A DNA stretch of 37,991 bases. Source: Ornithinicoccus halotolerans. GTDB taxonomy: Bacteria; Actinomycetota; Actinomycetes; Actinomycetales; Dermatophilaceae. Positions 16,624 to 27,588 of this stretch are shown one piece after another. Where the stretch lies: NCBI RefSeq assembly GCF_009602535.1, contig NZ_WIQI01000021.1, forward strand, positions 1 through 37,991, read 5' to 3'. The notes under the pieces were generated by a model. The model was given only the letters and a program-made list of their open reading frames with translations. It did no database searches and had not been told where the DNA came from. Both the position numbers and the translations under genes were made by a program. Every line of letters starts with the position of its first letter. Position 1 is the stretch's first letter.

Positions 16624-17348
16624 CGGTCGCGCCGCTGCTGCTGCCCGCGGTCGACGTCGCGGCCGGCCGAGCGGCCCAGGTGGTCGGTGACGGCCCCGAC
16701 GACCCAGCGGCGGTGGCCCGGGACTGGCTCACCCAGGGCGCCGAGTGGCTGCACCTGGTGGACCTGGACCTCGCCTTCGGCCGGGGGGACAACGCCGAGC
16801 TGCTGGCCGGGCTGGTGGCCGCGCTGCCGGTGCCGGTGCAGCTCTCCGGTGGCGTGACCGACGAGGACCGGCTGCAGCGCTGCCTGGCGACCGGCGCGGC
16901 GCGGGTGGTGCTCTCCAGCGCCGCGCTGCGTGACCCGGACTGGGTGCTGGCGCGCTCGGCCGAGCTCGGCCCCCGGCTCGCCGTGGGCGTCGACGTCGCC
17001 GACGGCCAGGTGGTGGCCCGGGGCAGCGACGCCCGCCTCGGTCCGCTCGACGGGGTGCTGGCCCCGCTGGCCGAGGCGGGATGCCGGGCGGTGCTGGTGG
17101 CCGACGCCGGGCGGGACGGCACCCGACGCGGCGCCGACGTCGACCTGTTCGCCGGGGTGCTGGCCCAGGTGGACCCGGACCGGACCGCGGTCATCGCCTC
17201 CGGGGGGGTCGCCGGCCCGGAGGACCTCACTCGGCTGTGCGCCCTGCCGGGCCTGGCCGGGGTGGTGCTGGGCTCGGCCCTCTACCACGGCCGGATCCGG
17301 CTGCCGGACGCGCTGCGGATCGCCGCCGCGGCCGGGAGCGAGGCGTGA
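16620..17348 (+). CDS. hisA: HisA/PriA-family isomerase, divergent
   Basis: This 242-residue (beta/alpha)8 protein belongs to the HisA/HisF family. PAVDVAAGRAAQ holds the first catalytic aspartate (D12), WLHLVDLDLAFGRG, QLSGGVTDED and VGVDVAD (D125) follow, and VADAGRDGT holds the second acid (D162). HisA isomerises ProFAR to PRFAR in histidine synthesis; actinobacterial PriA also does the TrpF step. Several ligand residues differ from PriA as I recall it: Q20 where an arginine normally follows 'GxAV', T80 where SGGI is usually followed by Arg, and no Trp after RG (residues 134-137 read RGSD). No other his gene is nearby. It may be the sole HisA with narrowed specificity or a paralogue with another substrate. 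Coupled by GTGA to both neighbours. Confidence 0.78.
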   Translation: MTVAPLLLPAVDVAAGRAAQVVGDGPDDPAAVARDWLTQGAEWLHLVDLDLAFGRGDNAELLAGLVAALPVPVQLSGGVTDEDRLQRCLATGAARVVLSSAALRDPDWVLARSAELGPRLAVGVDVADGQVVARGSDARLGPLDGVLAPLAEAGCRAVLVADAGRDGTRRGADVDLFAGVLAQVDPDRTAVIASGGVAGPEDLTRLCALPGLAGVVLGSALYHGRIRLPDALRIAAAAGSEA

Positions 17349-18118
17349 CCGACCCGGGCGGGCGGTTCGCGGGCCACGACCCGCGCCAGGGCGCCGACAC
17401 CGCCGGGACCCCCTGGCGGGGCCGGACCCTGCAGAGCACCGGCTTCGATGACGACACTGGACAGGCCGACCCGGCGCTGCTCGCGGCCCTGGACCATCCC
17501 GAGGCGGAGACCGCGCTGGTCGCGGCCGTGGCGCGGGCCCGGCTGCTGGTGCCGGTCGTCGCGGTCGCCGGTGAGCAGGTGGCGACCGAGGCCGGGCCGC
17601 CCGCCGACGCCGGTGGAGACATGGCCGCCGTGACCCTCAGCGCCCCGGACGGCACCCGTGCCCTTCCGGTGTTCAGCAGCCTGGCGGCGCTGCGGGCGTG
17701 GGACCCGCAGGCCCGTCCGGTCCCGGTGCCCGCCTGGCGGGCGGCGCAGGCCGCCCTGCAGGAGGAGTGCACCGTGCTGCTGCTGGACCTGCCGGCGGCG
17801 CAGGGCAGCCCGTCGGCCACGCTGCGCGAGTCCATGGTGCGGGCGCTGGCCGAGGACCGCCCCTGGCGACCGGCGCACCAGGACGACCACGTCCAGCGCG
17901 CCGTCGCGGACGCGGTGGCCTCGGAGCCGGCGGTGGCCGGCCACGCCCTCGACGCCGGGCCGGGCGGGGCGCTGCGCATCACGCTGGCCCTGGTCCCCGG
18001 GCTGCAGCGGGCCGCGCGCCAGCAGGTGGTGCAGCGGGTGGGGGAGCGGCTCGCCGCGGACGTGGAGGCACGGGCCCGGCTGGACGCGGTGACCGTCGCG
18101 CTCCGCCGGACCGACTGA
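17345..18118 (+). CDS. SseB-family protein
   Basis: The 257-residue protein matches the actinobacterial SseB N-terminal-domain family. It has the N-terminal [32 protein letters not shown], the core [11 protein letters not shown], then [30 protein letters not shown], where 'LPVFSSxxALxxWxPxARPVP' is typical. The C-terminal half ([20 protein letters not shown] onward) is a second, regulatory-looking alpha/beta domain. The molecular function of these proteins is not established; the E. coli namesake is an enhancer of serine sensitivity. The GTG start overlaps the HisA-like stop (GTGA). Placement just upstream of infC is commonly conserved in actinobacteria. Confidence 0.82.
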   Translation: MTDPGGRFAGHDPRQGADTAGTPWRGRTLQSTGFDDDTGQADPALLAALDHPEAETALVAAVARARLLVPVVAVAGEQVATEAGPPADAGGDMAAVTLSAPDGTRALPVFSSLAALRAWDPQARPVPVPAWRAAQAALQEECTVLLLDLPAAQGSPSATLRESMVRALAEDRPWRPAHQDDHVQRAVADAVASEPAVAGHALDAGPGGALRITLALVPGLQRAARQQVVQRVGERLAADVEARARLDAVTVALRRTD

Positions 18119-18248
18119 CGAGCGCGCGGGCCGCTACCCCCTCCGACAGCACGAGGGCCTGCGGCCGCGACCAGGACTGGAATCATCCAAGGATGGGCTG
18201 CGCGGCGGGTCCTCCCGGCCGCGCGGGCGCGAGGTCGGGCGCGGCTGC

Positions 18249-18254
18249 TACCAT
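18249..18254 (+). promoter_or_regulatory. -10 box for the infC operon leader
   Basis: TACCAT predicts a transcription start near 18261 and hence a leader of about 230 bases before the infC start codon. This is in contrast to the leaderless genes around it. Confidence 0.45.
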
Positions 18255-18260
18255 GGTGGT

Positions 18261-18488
18261 GACCGCGAGCAGGTCCACCTGCTCGTCGTGCCACAAAGAG
18301 AGGCCCACGTGGTCTCCACCCGCGCCGACCGCCTGGTCGCCGGGTCCGACCGCCCGCCTGCGGGTGACCCTGCCGGGGTCGTGCCGCGACGGCGGGTTCT
18401 GGGCCTCTCGTTGTGCACCCTGCCGGCGAGGGGCCTTCCCTCGTCTCCGGCCGGGGTCACCACGACAGACCGGACGAAGGAGCAGCAC
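18261..18488 (+). promoter_or_regulatory. Long structured leader of infC-rpmI-rplT
   Basis: The stretch 18119-18488 lacks a convincing gene. Within it CACAAAGAGAGGCCCA (18292-18307) and TGGGCCTCTCGTTGTG (18400-18415) can pair at 15 of 16 positions, with one A/G mismatch, closing a 92-base loop. The frame of infC stays open back to about 18288, so a GTG at about 18309 could in principle start an extended protein. The GC-rich, proline-rich translation looks like leader. In firmicutes and enterobacteria this operon is autoregulated by L20 or IF3 in its leader; a similar control here is plausible but not shown. I know no named RNA family that fits. Confidence 0.5.
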
Positions 18489-19097
18489 ATCAGCGAGCCC
18501 CGCATCAACGACCGCATTCGGGTTCCCGAGGTGCGGCTGGTTGGCCCGAACGGTGAGCAGGTCGGGATCGTGCGCGTCGAGGACGCGCTGCGCCTGGCCG
18601 GGGAGGCCGACCTCGACCTGGTCGAGGTGGCTCCTAACGCCCGCCCGCCGGTGGCCAAGCTCATGGACTACGGCAAGTACAAGTACGAGGCCGCCATGAA
18701 GGCCCGGGAGTCCCGGCGCAACCAGGTCAACACCGTCATCAAGGAGATCAAGCTCCGGCCCAAGATCGACGACCACGACTACGGCACCAAGAAGGGCCAC
18801 GTGGAGCGGTTCCTCAGGGCCGGCGACAAGGTCAAGGTGACCATCATGTTCCGCGGGCGCGAGCAGTCCCGGCCCGAGCTGGGCTTCCGGCTGCTGCAGC
18901 GCCTGGCCGAGGACGTCGCCGAGCTGGGCTTCGTCGAGAGCCAGCCCAAGCAGGACGGCCGCAACATGGTGATGGTGCTCGGACCCGCGAAGAAGAAGGC
19001 CTCGGCGCGCAGCCAGCGCCGCCGGAGCCAGGAGCGGGCCCAGGGCGAGGAGAGCGCCGCGGGCGCGGAACGGGCCGAGCAGGCTCCGGCCGGCTGA
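18489..19097 (+). CDS. infC: Translation initiation factor IF-3 (ATC start)
   Basis: The 202-residue protein begins [19 protein letters not shown], aligning with the true N-terminus of IF-3. IF3-N (to about residue 75, with [11 protein letters not shown] at its end), the lysine-rich linker helix and IF3-C ([44 protein letters not shown]) are complete. An extra charged tail is rich in Arg/Glu/Ala. The codon at the expected start is ATC (18489), preceded by AAGGAG at correct distance. No ATG/GTG/TTG lies near it in frame, so a near-cognate start is the best reading. IF-3 itself discriminates against such starts, the classical autoregulation seen with AUU in E. coli. The factor prevents subunit joining and checks start codons. 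Confidence 0.93.
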   Translation: MSEPRINDRIRVPEVRLVGPNGEQVGIVRVEDALRLAGEADLDLVEVAPNARPPVAKLMDYGKYKYEAAMKARESRRNQVNTVIKEIKLRPKIDDHDYGTKKGHVERFLRAGDKVKVTIMFRGREQSRPELGFRLLQRLAEDVAELGFVESQPKQDGRNMVMVLGPAKKKASARSQRRRSQERAQGEESAAGAERAEQAPAG

Positions 19098-19212
19098 GCG
19101 GCGCCGGGTCGCAGGCGGCGGGGTCCCCGCCGCCATGCCGCCCGGTGCGCCGCGCGAGACTGTGAGCAGGACGCGACCGCCGACGGTCGCCCGAGCAACG
19201 AGGAGATCGGCC

Positions 19213-19407
19213 ATGCCGAAGATGAAGACGCACAGCGGCGCCAAGAAGCGGTTCCGGGTCACCGGGTCCGGCAAGGTCATGCACCAGCGTGCCCGCCACG
19301 TGCACAAGTTCCAGGAGCGCAGCTCCCAGGCCGCCCGCCGGCTGGTCAACGACAAGGTCGTCTCCGGCGCCGACGAGAAGAAGGCCAAGGCGCTGCTCGG
19401 CCGCTGA
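19213..19407 (+). CDS. rpmI: 50S ribosomal protein L35 (bL35)
   Basis: The 64-residue protein is MPKMKTHSGAKKRFRVTGSG followed by KVMHQRARHVHKF, the complete L35 signature (PKMKTHxGAxKRFxxTGxGK). It is basic and normal in length for actinobacteria. ATG 19213 follows a GAGGAG-type ribosome site. It sits between infC and rplT in the conserved infC-rpmI-rplT operon, 115 bases after infC. Confidence 0.97.
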   Translation: MPKMKTHSGAKKRFRVTGSGKVMHQRARHVHKFQERSSQAARRLVNDKVVSGADEKKAKALLGR

Positions 19408-19459
19408 GCCAGCAGACCCGCCCTGACCTCAGAGCACACGACCCAGAAGGAGAACTCAC

Positions 19460-19852
19460 GTGGCACGCGTGAAGCGGGCGGTCAACGCCCATAAGAAGCG
19501 CCGGGTGGCCCTCGAACGGGCCAGCGGCTACCGGGGGCAGCGCTCCCGCCTCTACCGCAAGGCCAAGGAGCAGGTCACCCACAGCCTGGTCTACAGCTAC
19601 CGCGACCGCCGCGCCCGCAAGGGCGACTTCCGCCGGCTGTGGATCCAGCGCATCAACGCCGGGGCCCGCGCCCACGGCATGACCTACAACCGGTTCATCC
19701 AGGGCCTCAAGGCTGCCGGCGTCGAGGTGGACCGCCGGATGCTGGCTGAGCTGGCCGTCCACGACGAGGCCGCCTTCGCCGCCCTCGTGGACACCGCCCG
19801 GGCGCACGTCCCCGCCCAGGCCGAGAAGTCCGGCGACACCTCCGCCGCCTGA
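19460..19852 (+). CDS. rplT: 50S ribosomal protein L20 (bL20)
   Basis: This 130-residue protein begins with GTG ([20 protein letters not shown]) and carries the L20 hallmarks [20 protein letters not shown] and [21 protein letters not shown]20 binds 23S rRNA early in 50S assembly and in several bacteria represses its own operon. The GTG is preceded by AGAAGGAGA at good spacing. The C-terminal tail is a little longer than usual, with Ala/Thr-rich residues ([10 protein letters not shown]). Third gene of the infC operon. Confidence 0.97.
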   Translation: MARVKRAVNAHKKRRVALERASGYRGQRSRLYRKAKEQVTHSLVYSYRDRRARKGDFRRLWIQRINAGARAHGMTYNRFIQGLKAAGVEVDRRMLAELAVHDEAAFAALVDTARAHVPAQAEKSGDTSAA

Positions 19853-19895
19853 GGACCGCGGACCCGCACCGCACCACGCCGACGCCCCAGCCCGC

Positions 19896-20708
19896 GTGAC
19901 CGCCGACCAGCCGTTGCTGAGCAACCCTCGCAGCGACCGGGTCCGGCAGGTCGCAGCGCTGGGGCGTCGCGCTGTCCGCGCCCGGCGAGGCCAGCTGCTC
20001 GTCGAGGGGCCGCAGGCGGTCCGCGAGCTGGTCGAGCACGCCCCCGGTGCCGCCCGGGAGGCCTACCTCACCACCGAGGCCGCCGAGCGCCACGGTGACC
20101 TGGTCGCCGCCGCCCTCGCCGCCGGCGCACGCGTCCGGGAGTGCACCCCCGAGGTGCTGGCAGCGATGACCGACACCGAGCACCCGCAGGGCGTCGTCGC
20201 CGTCGCCGACCGCGTCGACGTGCCACTGCCGCAGGCGCTGGCCGGGGTGGGGGAGGGCTTCGTGGTGCTGCTGGCCCACGTGCGCGACCCCGGCAACGCG
20301 GGCACCGTGCTGCGGGGCGCAGCCGCCTTCGGCGCCGCGGCGGTGCTGGTCAGCGAGTCGTCGGTGGACGTCTACAACCCCAAGGTGGTCCGCTCCACCG
20401 CCGGGTCGCTGTTCCACCTGCCGGTGGTCACCGGTGTGCCGGTCGCTGAGCTGCTCACCGGGTGCCGGGAGGCCGGGCTGCGGCTGCTGGCCGCCGACGC
20501 CGGCGGCACGACACCGCTGCCGGAGGCGGACCTGGGCGGCCCGCACGCGTGGGTGCTGGGCAACGAGGCGTGGGGCCTGGACCCGCAGGTGCGACAGGCC
20601 TGCGACGCCGCCGTGGCGATCCCGATCGTGCGCGCCGAGTCGCTCAACCTCGCGATGGCCGCGACCGTCTGCCTGCACGCCTCCAGCGCCGCCCGCGCCC
20701 GGCGATAA
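19896..20708 (+). CDS. TrmH/SpoU-family RNA 2'-O-methyltransferase
   Basis: The 270-residue protein has the three SpoU knot motifs: RDPGNAGTVLR (about 130-140, with the catalytic Asn/Arg), VLGNEAWGL (about 220-228) and AESLNLAMAATV (about 247-258). The N-terminal ~90 residues form a SpoU substrate-binding domain (LLVEGPQAVRELVEH). It should methylate a ribose in rRNA or tRNA with SAM; the target (RlmB-, TsnR- or TrmH-like) is not decidable. A SpoU-family gene between rplT and pheS is the usual actinobacterial order. The GTG start lies 43 bases after rplT, without a clear promoter, so cotranscription with the ribosomal genes is likely. Confidence 0.88.
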   Translation: MTADQPLLSNPRSDRVRQVAALGRRAVRARRGQLLVEGPQAVRELVEHAPGAAREAYLTTEAAERHGDLVAAALAAGARVRECTPEVLAAMTDTEHPQGVVAVADRVDVPLPQALAGVGEGFVVLLAHVRDPGNAGTVLRGAAAFGAAAVLVSESSVDVYNPKVVRSTAGSLFHLPVVTGVPVAELLTGCREAGLRLLAADAGGTTPLPEADLGGPHAWVLGNEAWGLDPQVRQACDAAVAIPIVRAESLNLAMAATVCLHASSAARARR

Positions 20709-21844
<1,136 letters not shown>

Positions 21845-21845
<1 letters not shown>

Positions 21846-24481
21846 TGCGGGTGCCGGTGGACTGGCTCGGCGACTACGTCGAGCTCCCGGCCGGCGTGAC
21901 CGGCGCGCGGATCGCGGCCGACCTGGTGCGGGTGGGCCTGGAGGAGGAGGGCCTGCACGGCGGCGACGTCACCGGCCCGCTCGTGGCCGGCCGGGTGCTC
22001 GAGGCCACCCCGGAGAGTCAGAAGAACGGCAAGACCATCAACTGGTGCCACGTCGACGTCGGCCCGCGACTCAACGCTGCCCACGGCTCCGAGGCTGGCA
22101 TCGGCATCGTGTGCGGTGCGCACAACTTCGCCGCGGGCGACCTGGTCGCGGTGATCCTGCCCGGGGGCGTGCTGCCCACCCCGCACGGGCCGATGCCGAT
22201 CTCGGCGCGCAAGACCTACGGTCACCGCAGTGCCGGCATGATCTGCTCCGCCCGAGAGCTCGGGCTCGGCGACGACCACGAGGGCATCATCGTCCTCGAC
22301 GAGCACCTGGGCAGCGTCGACCACGGGCTGCGGCCGGGCGACGACCTGATCCCCGTGCTCGGCCTGGACCGCGAGGTCGTCGAGGTGAACGTGACCCCGG
22401 ACCGCGGCTACTGCTTCTCGGTGCGCGGCATCGCCCGGGAGTACTCCCACAGCACCGGGGCGGCCTTCCACGACCCCGCCGCGGCCGTCAAGGTCGCCGA
22501 CGCCACGACCGGTGGGTTCGCGGTCGAGCTGGCCGACGACGCCCCGCTGCGCGGTACGCCCGGCTGCGACCGGTTCGTGGCCCGCGTCGTGCGCGGTATC
22601 GACCCGGCCGCCCCGACACCGGCCTGGATGGCCACCCGGCTGCGCGAGGCCGGGATGCGACCGATCTCGCTGGCGGTCGACGTCTCCAACTACGTGATGC
22701 TCGGACTCGGGCAGCCGACCCACGCCTATGACCTGGCCACCCTCACCGGGCCGATCGTCGTGCGCCGGGCCCGGCCCGGCGAGCGGCTGACCACGCTGGA
22801 CGACGTGACCCGTGCGCTGCACCCCGAGGACCTGCTCATCACCGACGGCGGTGCGGGCGAGCAGGGCCGGGTGCTGGGCATCGCCGGCGTCATGGGCGGG
22901 GCCAGCAGCGAGGTGAGCGCGGCCACGACCGACGTGCTCATCGAGGCCGCCCACTTCGACCCCCGGACGGTGGCCCGCAGCTCGCGCCGGCACCGGCTGT
23001 CGACCGAGGCGTCGAAGCGGTTCGAGCGCGGGGTGGACCCGGCGCTGCCCGCCGTGGCGGCGCAGCTGATGGTCGACCTGCTCGTCGAGCTCGGCGGCGG
23101 CACGGCCGACCCGGAGAGCACCGACACCGACATCCGGACCGAGGGGCCGACCATCGCGCTGGACACCTCGCTGCCGGGCCGCTACATCGGCGTCGACTAC
23201 TCCCACGAGCGCGTCGTCGAGGTGCTGGAGCTCATCGGCTGCGAGGTCGAGGACCCGGCCAGCGGTGGTAGCGGCCGCCGGCCCGGCCTGCTCCGGCGTG
23301 CCCCGGAGCGTCCCGGCCGGCTCGAGGACGGCGCCGGCACCGGTCATGCCGTCACCGTGCGGCCCCCGTCCTGGCGGCCGGATCTGCAGGACGGGCCCGA
23401 CCTGGTGGAGGAGGTCGCCCGGATCGACGGCTACGACGCGATCCCGTCGATCGTGCCTGCCGCTCCGGGCGGACGCGGGCTGACCCACGGCCAGCGGGTG
23501 CGGCGCCGGGTGGCGGACGTCCTCGCCGGTCAGGGCCTGCACGAGGTGCTCACCTACCCGTTCGTGGGCCCGGACCGGTTCACCGAGCTGGGGCTACCGG
23601 CCGGCGACGAGCGCCGCTACGCCGTGCGGCTGGCCAACCCGCTCTCGGACGAGGCCCCGCTGATGCGCACCCAGCTGCTGCAGACGCTGCCGGAGGCGCT
23701 GCGGCGCAACATCGCCCGCGGCCAGCGGGACGTGGCCCTCTACGAGCTGGGCACGATCACCCGGCCCACCCGGGGCGCGGCCGCCCCGGTCCCCGGCGTC
23801 GGGGCGCTGCCCGCCCCGCAGACGCTCGCCGCGATCCGCGAGGCCGTGCCCGAGCAGCCGTGGCACGTGGCCATGGTGGCCGCCGGCCAGGTCGAGCACG
23901 CGGGCTGGTGGGGGCCGGGCCACGCCGTCCAGGCCGGGGACGCGGTGGCGTGGGCGCAGTCGCTGTGTGACCTGCTCGCCGTGCCGGTGACCCGCACCAT
24001 GACCGAGCGCGCGCCCTGGCACCCCGGCCGCTGCGTCCAGCTGGCGCTGCCGGACGGCGACGTCGTGGGCTGGGCCGGCGAGCTGCACCCGAAGGTGGTC
24101 CAGGCGCTCGGCCTGCCGGAGCGCAGCGTGGCCGCCGAGCTGGACCTGGAGGTGCTGATCCGCGCCAGCGACCGGCGGGTGCTGGCCACCCCGATCTCCA
24201 CCCACCCCGCGGCGACCTCCGACGTGGCGCTGGTGGTGTCCCGGTCGGTGCGGTTCGCCGACCTGGAGGCCTCGCTGCGGGCCGGCGCCGGGCAGCTGCT
24301 GGAGTCGATCCTGCTGTTCGACGTCTACCACGGTGACCAACTCGCCGAGGACGAGCAGTCGCTGGCGTTCCGGATGACCTTCCGCGCCCCCGACCGGACG
24401 CTGCGCACCGAGGAGGTCAACGCCGCCCGCGACGCCGCGGTGGCCCGGGCACGCGCCGACCACGGCGCCGTGCAGCGGTAG
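21845..24481 (+). CDS. pheT: Phenylalanyl-tRNA synthetase beta subunit
   Basis: The 878-residue protein starts MRVPVDWLGDYVELPAGVTG. It shows the tRNA-binding EMAP/OB domain (about 40-165, GIVCGAHNFAAGD), the B3/B4 editing region (VDVSNYVMLGLGQPTHAYD), the B5 domain, and the C-terminal ferredoxin-like anticodon domain (PAATSDVALVVSRSVRFADL). It is longer than the usual 820-840 residues. The excess includes a Gly/Arg/Pro-rich insert in B5 (SGGSGRRPGLLRRAPERPGR and following, about 472-500). The ATG shares its A with the pheS TGA stop, giving strict translational coupling and equal subunit output. Confidence 0.96.
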
Positions 24482-24539
24482 CGGCCCGCACCGCCTTCCG
24501 CCCCTCCCACCGGCTGGCCCCGGCGCGGGCCGGTCCCGA

Positions 24540-24545
24540 TAGGGT
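24540..24545 (+). promoter_or_regulatory. -10 box for leaderless SDR transcript
   Basis: TAGGGT, seven bases, then ATG at 24553, the same arrangement as at nadE and the RNB gene. Confidence 0.6.
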
Positions 24546-24552
24546 CTGGGCC

Positions 24553-25383
24553 ATGGCTGCAACGGGTTCGGGAGAGGCACGCGTGGAGAAGGTCGCCCTG
24601 GTCACCGGCGCCTCCCGCGGCATCGGGGCGCACCTCGCGCGGGCGCTGGCCGGCGCCGGCTACGCGGTCGCGGCGGTGGCCCGCAGCGCGGAGTCGCTGG
24701 CCGGCATCGTCGGCGAGCTGCGCGACGGCGGCTCCGCGGTGCTCTCGCTGCCCGCTGACGTCACCGACGTCGCCGCCGTCGAGGCCGTGGTGGAGCGGAC
24801 GATGGCGACCTGGGGCCGCATCGACGTGCTGGTCAACAACGCCGGGTCGGTCGAGGCCGAGCGCCCGATCTGGGAGGCCGACCCCGAGCAGTGGTGGGCG
24901 GTCCTGGAGGCGAACGTGCGGGGGCCGTTCCTGCTGACCCGCGCCGTCGCGCCGCACATGATCGCTGCCGGCGGTGGCCGGATCATCAACATGAACAGCG
25001 GCGCCGGCACCCGGGAACGGGCGCCGCTCACCGCCTACACCGCCTCCAAGACCGCGCTGGCGCGGATCACCGGGGGCACCGCGGAGGCCGGGGCGGAGCA
25101 CGGCCTCTACGCCTTCGACCTCGCGCCCGGGGTGGTGCGCACCGACATGACGCGGGGCATGTCGATGCACCGGGGCCGTACCGAGTGGACCGACCCGGAG
25201 GACGTGATCGCGCTGGCGCTGGCGCTGGCCTCCGGGGAGCTGGACGCCTTCTCGGGGCGGATGGTGCGGGCCGGGGCGGACACCCCGGCGGTGCTGCGCC
25301 GTGCCGCCGAGCGTGGGCTGCCGGCGGACGCCCGCAAGGTTCGGCTGCTGCCCTGGGGCGACGACGACCCGATGGCGGGCTGA
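24553..25383 (+). CDS. Short-chain dehydrogenase/reductase (classical SDR)
   Basis: This 276-residue classical SDR has the NAD(P)-binding TGASRGIG (18-25), the structural NNAG (95-98), the catalytic serine region (NMNSGAGTRERAPLTAY) and the YxxxK pair Y162/K166 (YTASK). It should oxidise or reduce an alcohol/carbonyl substrate with NAD(P)H. An Arg after the glycine motif hints at NADPH, but the substrate is unknown. The TAGGGT box supports ATG 24553; a GTG at 24583 (VEKVALVTG) is the alternative. It sits where argCJBDF lies in many actinobacteria, between pheT and argR, yet shows no link to arginine synthesis. Confidence 0.88.
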   Translation: MAATGSGEARVEKVALVTGASRGIGAHLARALAGAGYAVAAVARSAESLAGIVGELRDGGSAVLSLPADVTDVAAVEAVVERTMATWGRIDVLVNNAGSVEAERPIWEADPEQWWAVLEANVRGPFLLTRAVAPHMIAAGGGRIINMNSGAGTRERAPLTAYTASKTALARITGGTAEAGAEHGLYAFDLAPGVVRTDMTRGMSMHRGRTEWTDPEDVIALALALASGELDAFSGRMVRAGADTPAVLRRAAERGLPADARKVRLLPWGDDDPMAG

Positions 25384-25418
25384 CCAGAAGGCAGCGGCCG
25401 GGCCCCCCACCCGGTCGC

Positions 25419-25432
25419 TGCATAGTCATGCA
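25419..25432 (+). promoter_or_regulatory. ARG box (ArgR operator) at the argR promoter
   Basis: TGCATAGTCATGCA is an inverted repeat (TGCAT..ATGCA) that matches the actinobacterial ARG box TTGCATANNNATGCAA at its core, flanked by C and T. It lies 8 bases upstream of the -10 box, over the -35 region, so ArgR bound here would repress its own gene. A weaker half (GCATGACCTTGTATA) follows directly. Confidence 0.65.
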
Positions 25433-25440
25433 TGACCTTG

Positions 25441-25446
25441 TATAGT
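25441..25446 (+). promoter_or_regulatory. -10 box for leaderless argR transcript
   Basis: TATAGT, six bases, then GTG at 25453. It selects this GTG over the upstream ATG at 25432, which would lie inside the operator. Confidence 0.6.
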
Positions 25447-25452
25447 TTCGGC

Positions 25453-25992
25453 GTGAGCACCGACGCCTCGACCGCCATCCCCGGGACGCGGGCCGCCCGC
25501 CACCAGCGCATCGCCGAGCTGCTGGAGCGGCACGCCGTCACCTCCCAGGGGGACCTGCTGGGGCTGCTGGCTCAGGACGGCATCAGCGTCACCCAGGCCA
25601 CGCTGTCGCGGGACCTGGTCGAGCTGGGTGCGGTGAAGGTCCGGCAGGGCCAGCAGGGGCGGCTGGTGTACGCGGTCCCGGCCCAGGGCGGCGACAGCAC
25701 GCCGCGGCCGGCGCAGGACAGCACCGAGGTCGCCGGTCGGCTGGCGCGGTTGTGCGAGGAGCTGCTGGTCAGCGCCCGCCACAGCGGGAACCAGGTGGTG
25801 CTGCGCACCCCTCCGGGCGCTGCGCAGTACCTGGCCTCGGCGATCGACCGCAGCGACAGCCCGGACGTGCTGGGCACGATCGCCGGTGACGACACCATCC
25901 TGGTGATCGCCACCGAGGCCGACGGGGGCGCCGACGTGGCGGGCAGGCTGCTCGCGCTGGCCGGGGCGCTGCCCGAGAACGGCCGCGGCTGA
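25453..25992 (+). CDS. argR: Arginine repressor
   Basis: This 179-residue protein has the ArgR winged-helix domain ([20 protein letters not shown], then the recognition segment [17 protein letters not shown]). A Gln/Ser/Pro-rich linker follows, then the hexamerisation domain ([20 protein letters not shown], and the arginine-binding [12 protein letters not shown] at about residues 141-152). With arginine as corepressor it shuts off arginine synthesis and activates catabolism in some species. The GTG at 25453 is chosen from the TATAGT box six bases upstream. An ARG box overlaps the promoter. argH follows after 132 bases with its own promoter; argG, usually between them, is absent. Confidence 0.94.
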   Translation: MSTDASTAIPGTRAARHQRIAELLERHAVTSQGDLLGLLAQDGISVTQATLSRDLVELGAVKVRQGQQGRLVYAVPAQGGDSTPRPAQDSTEVAGRLARLCEELLVSARHSGNQVVLRTPPGAAQYLASAIDRSDSPDVLGTIAGDDTILVIATEADGGADVAGRLLALAGALPENGRG

Positions 25993-27543
<1,551 letters not shown>

Positions 27544-27576
27544 CCGGTCCGGGCGGGGGCAGGGGCGGGGCTCTGC

Positions 27577-27582
27577 CACCAT
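27577..27582 (+). promoter_or_regulatory. Possible -10 box for the acyltransferase-mpg pair
   Basis: CACCAT, six bases, then GTG at 27589. It is weaker than the TANNNT boxes elsewhere because the first base is C. Confidence 0.35.
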
Positions 27583-27588
27583 GGACCC

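Noticed and set aside
18253-18700. Cysteine-rich frame over the infC leader ([15 protein letters not shown])
   Set aside because: The CxxC pairs are tempting. However, the frame runs into infC out of register, has no ribosome site, and begins at the predicted -10 box itself.
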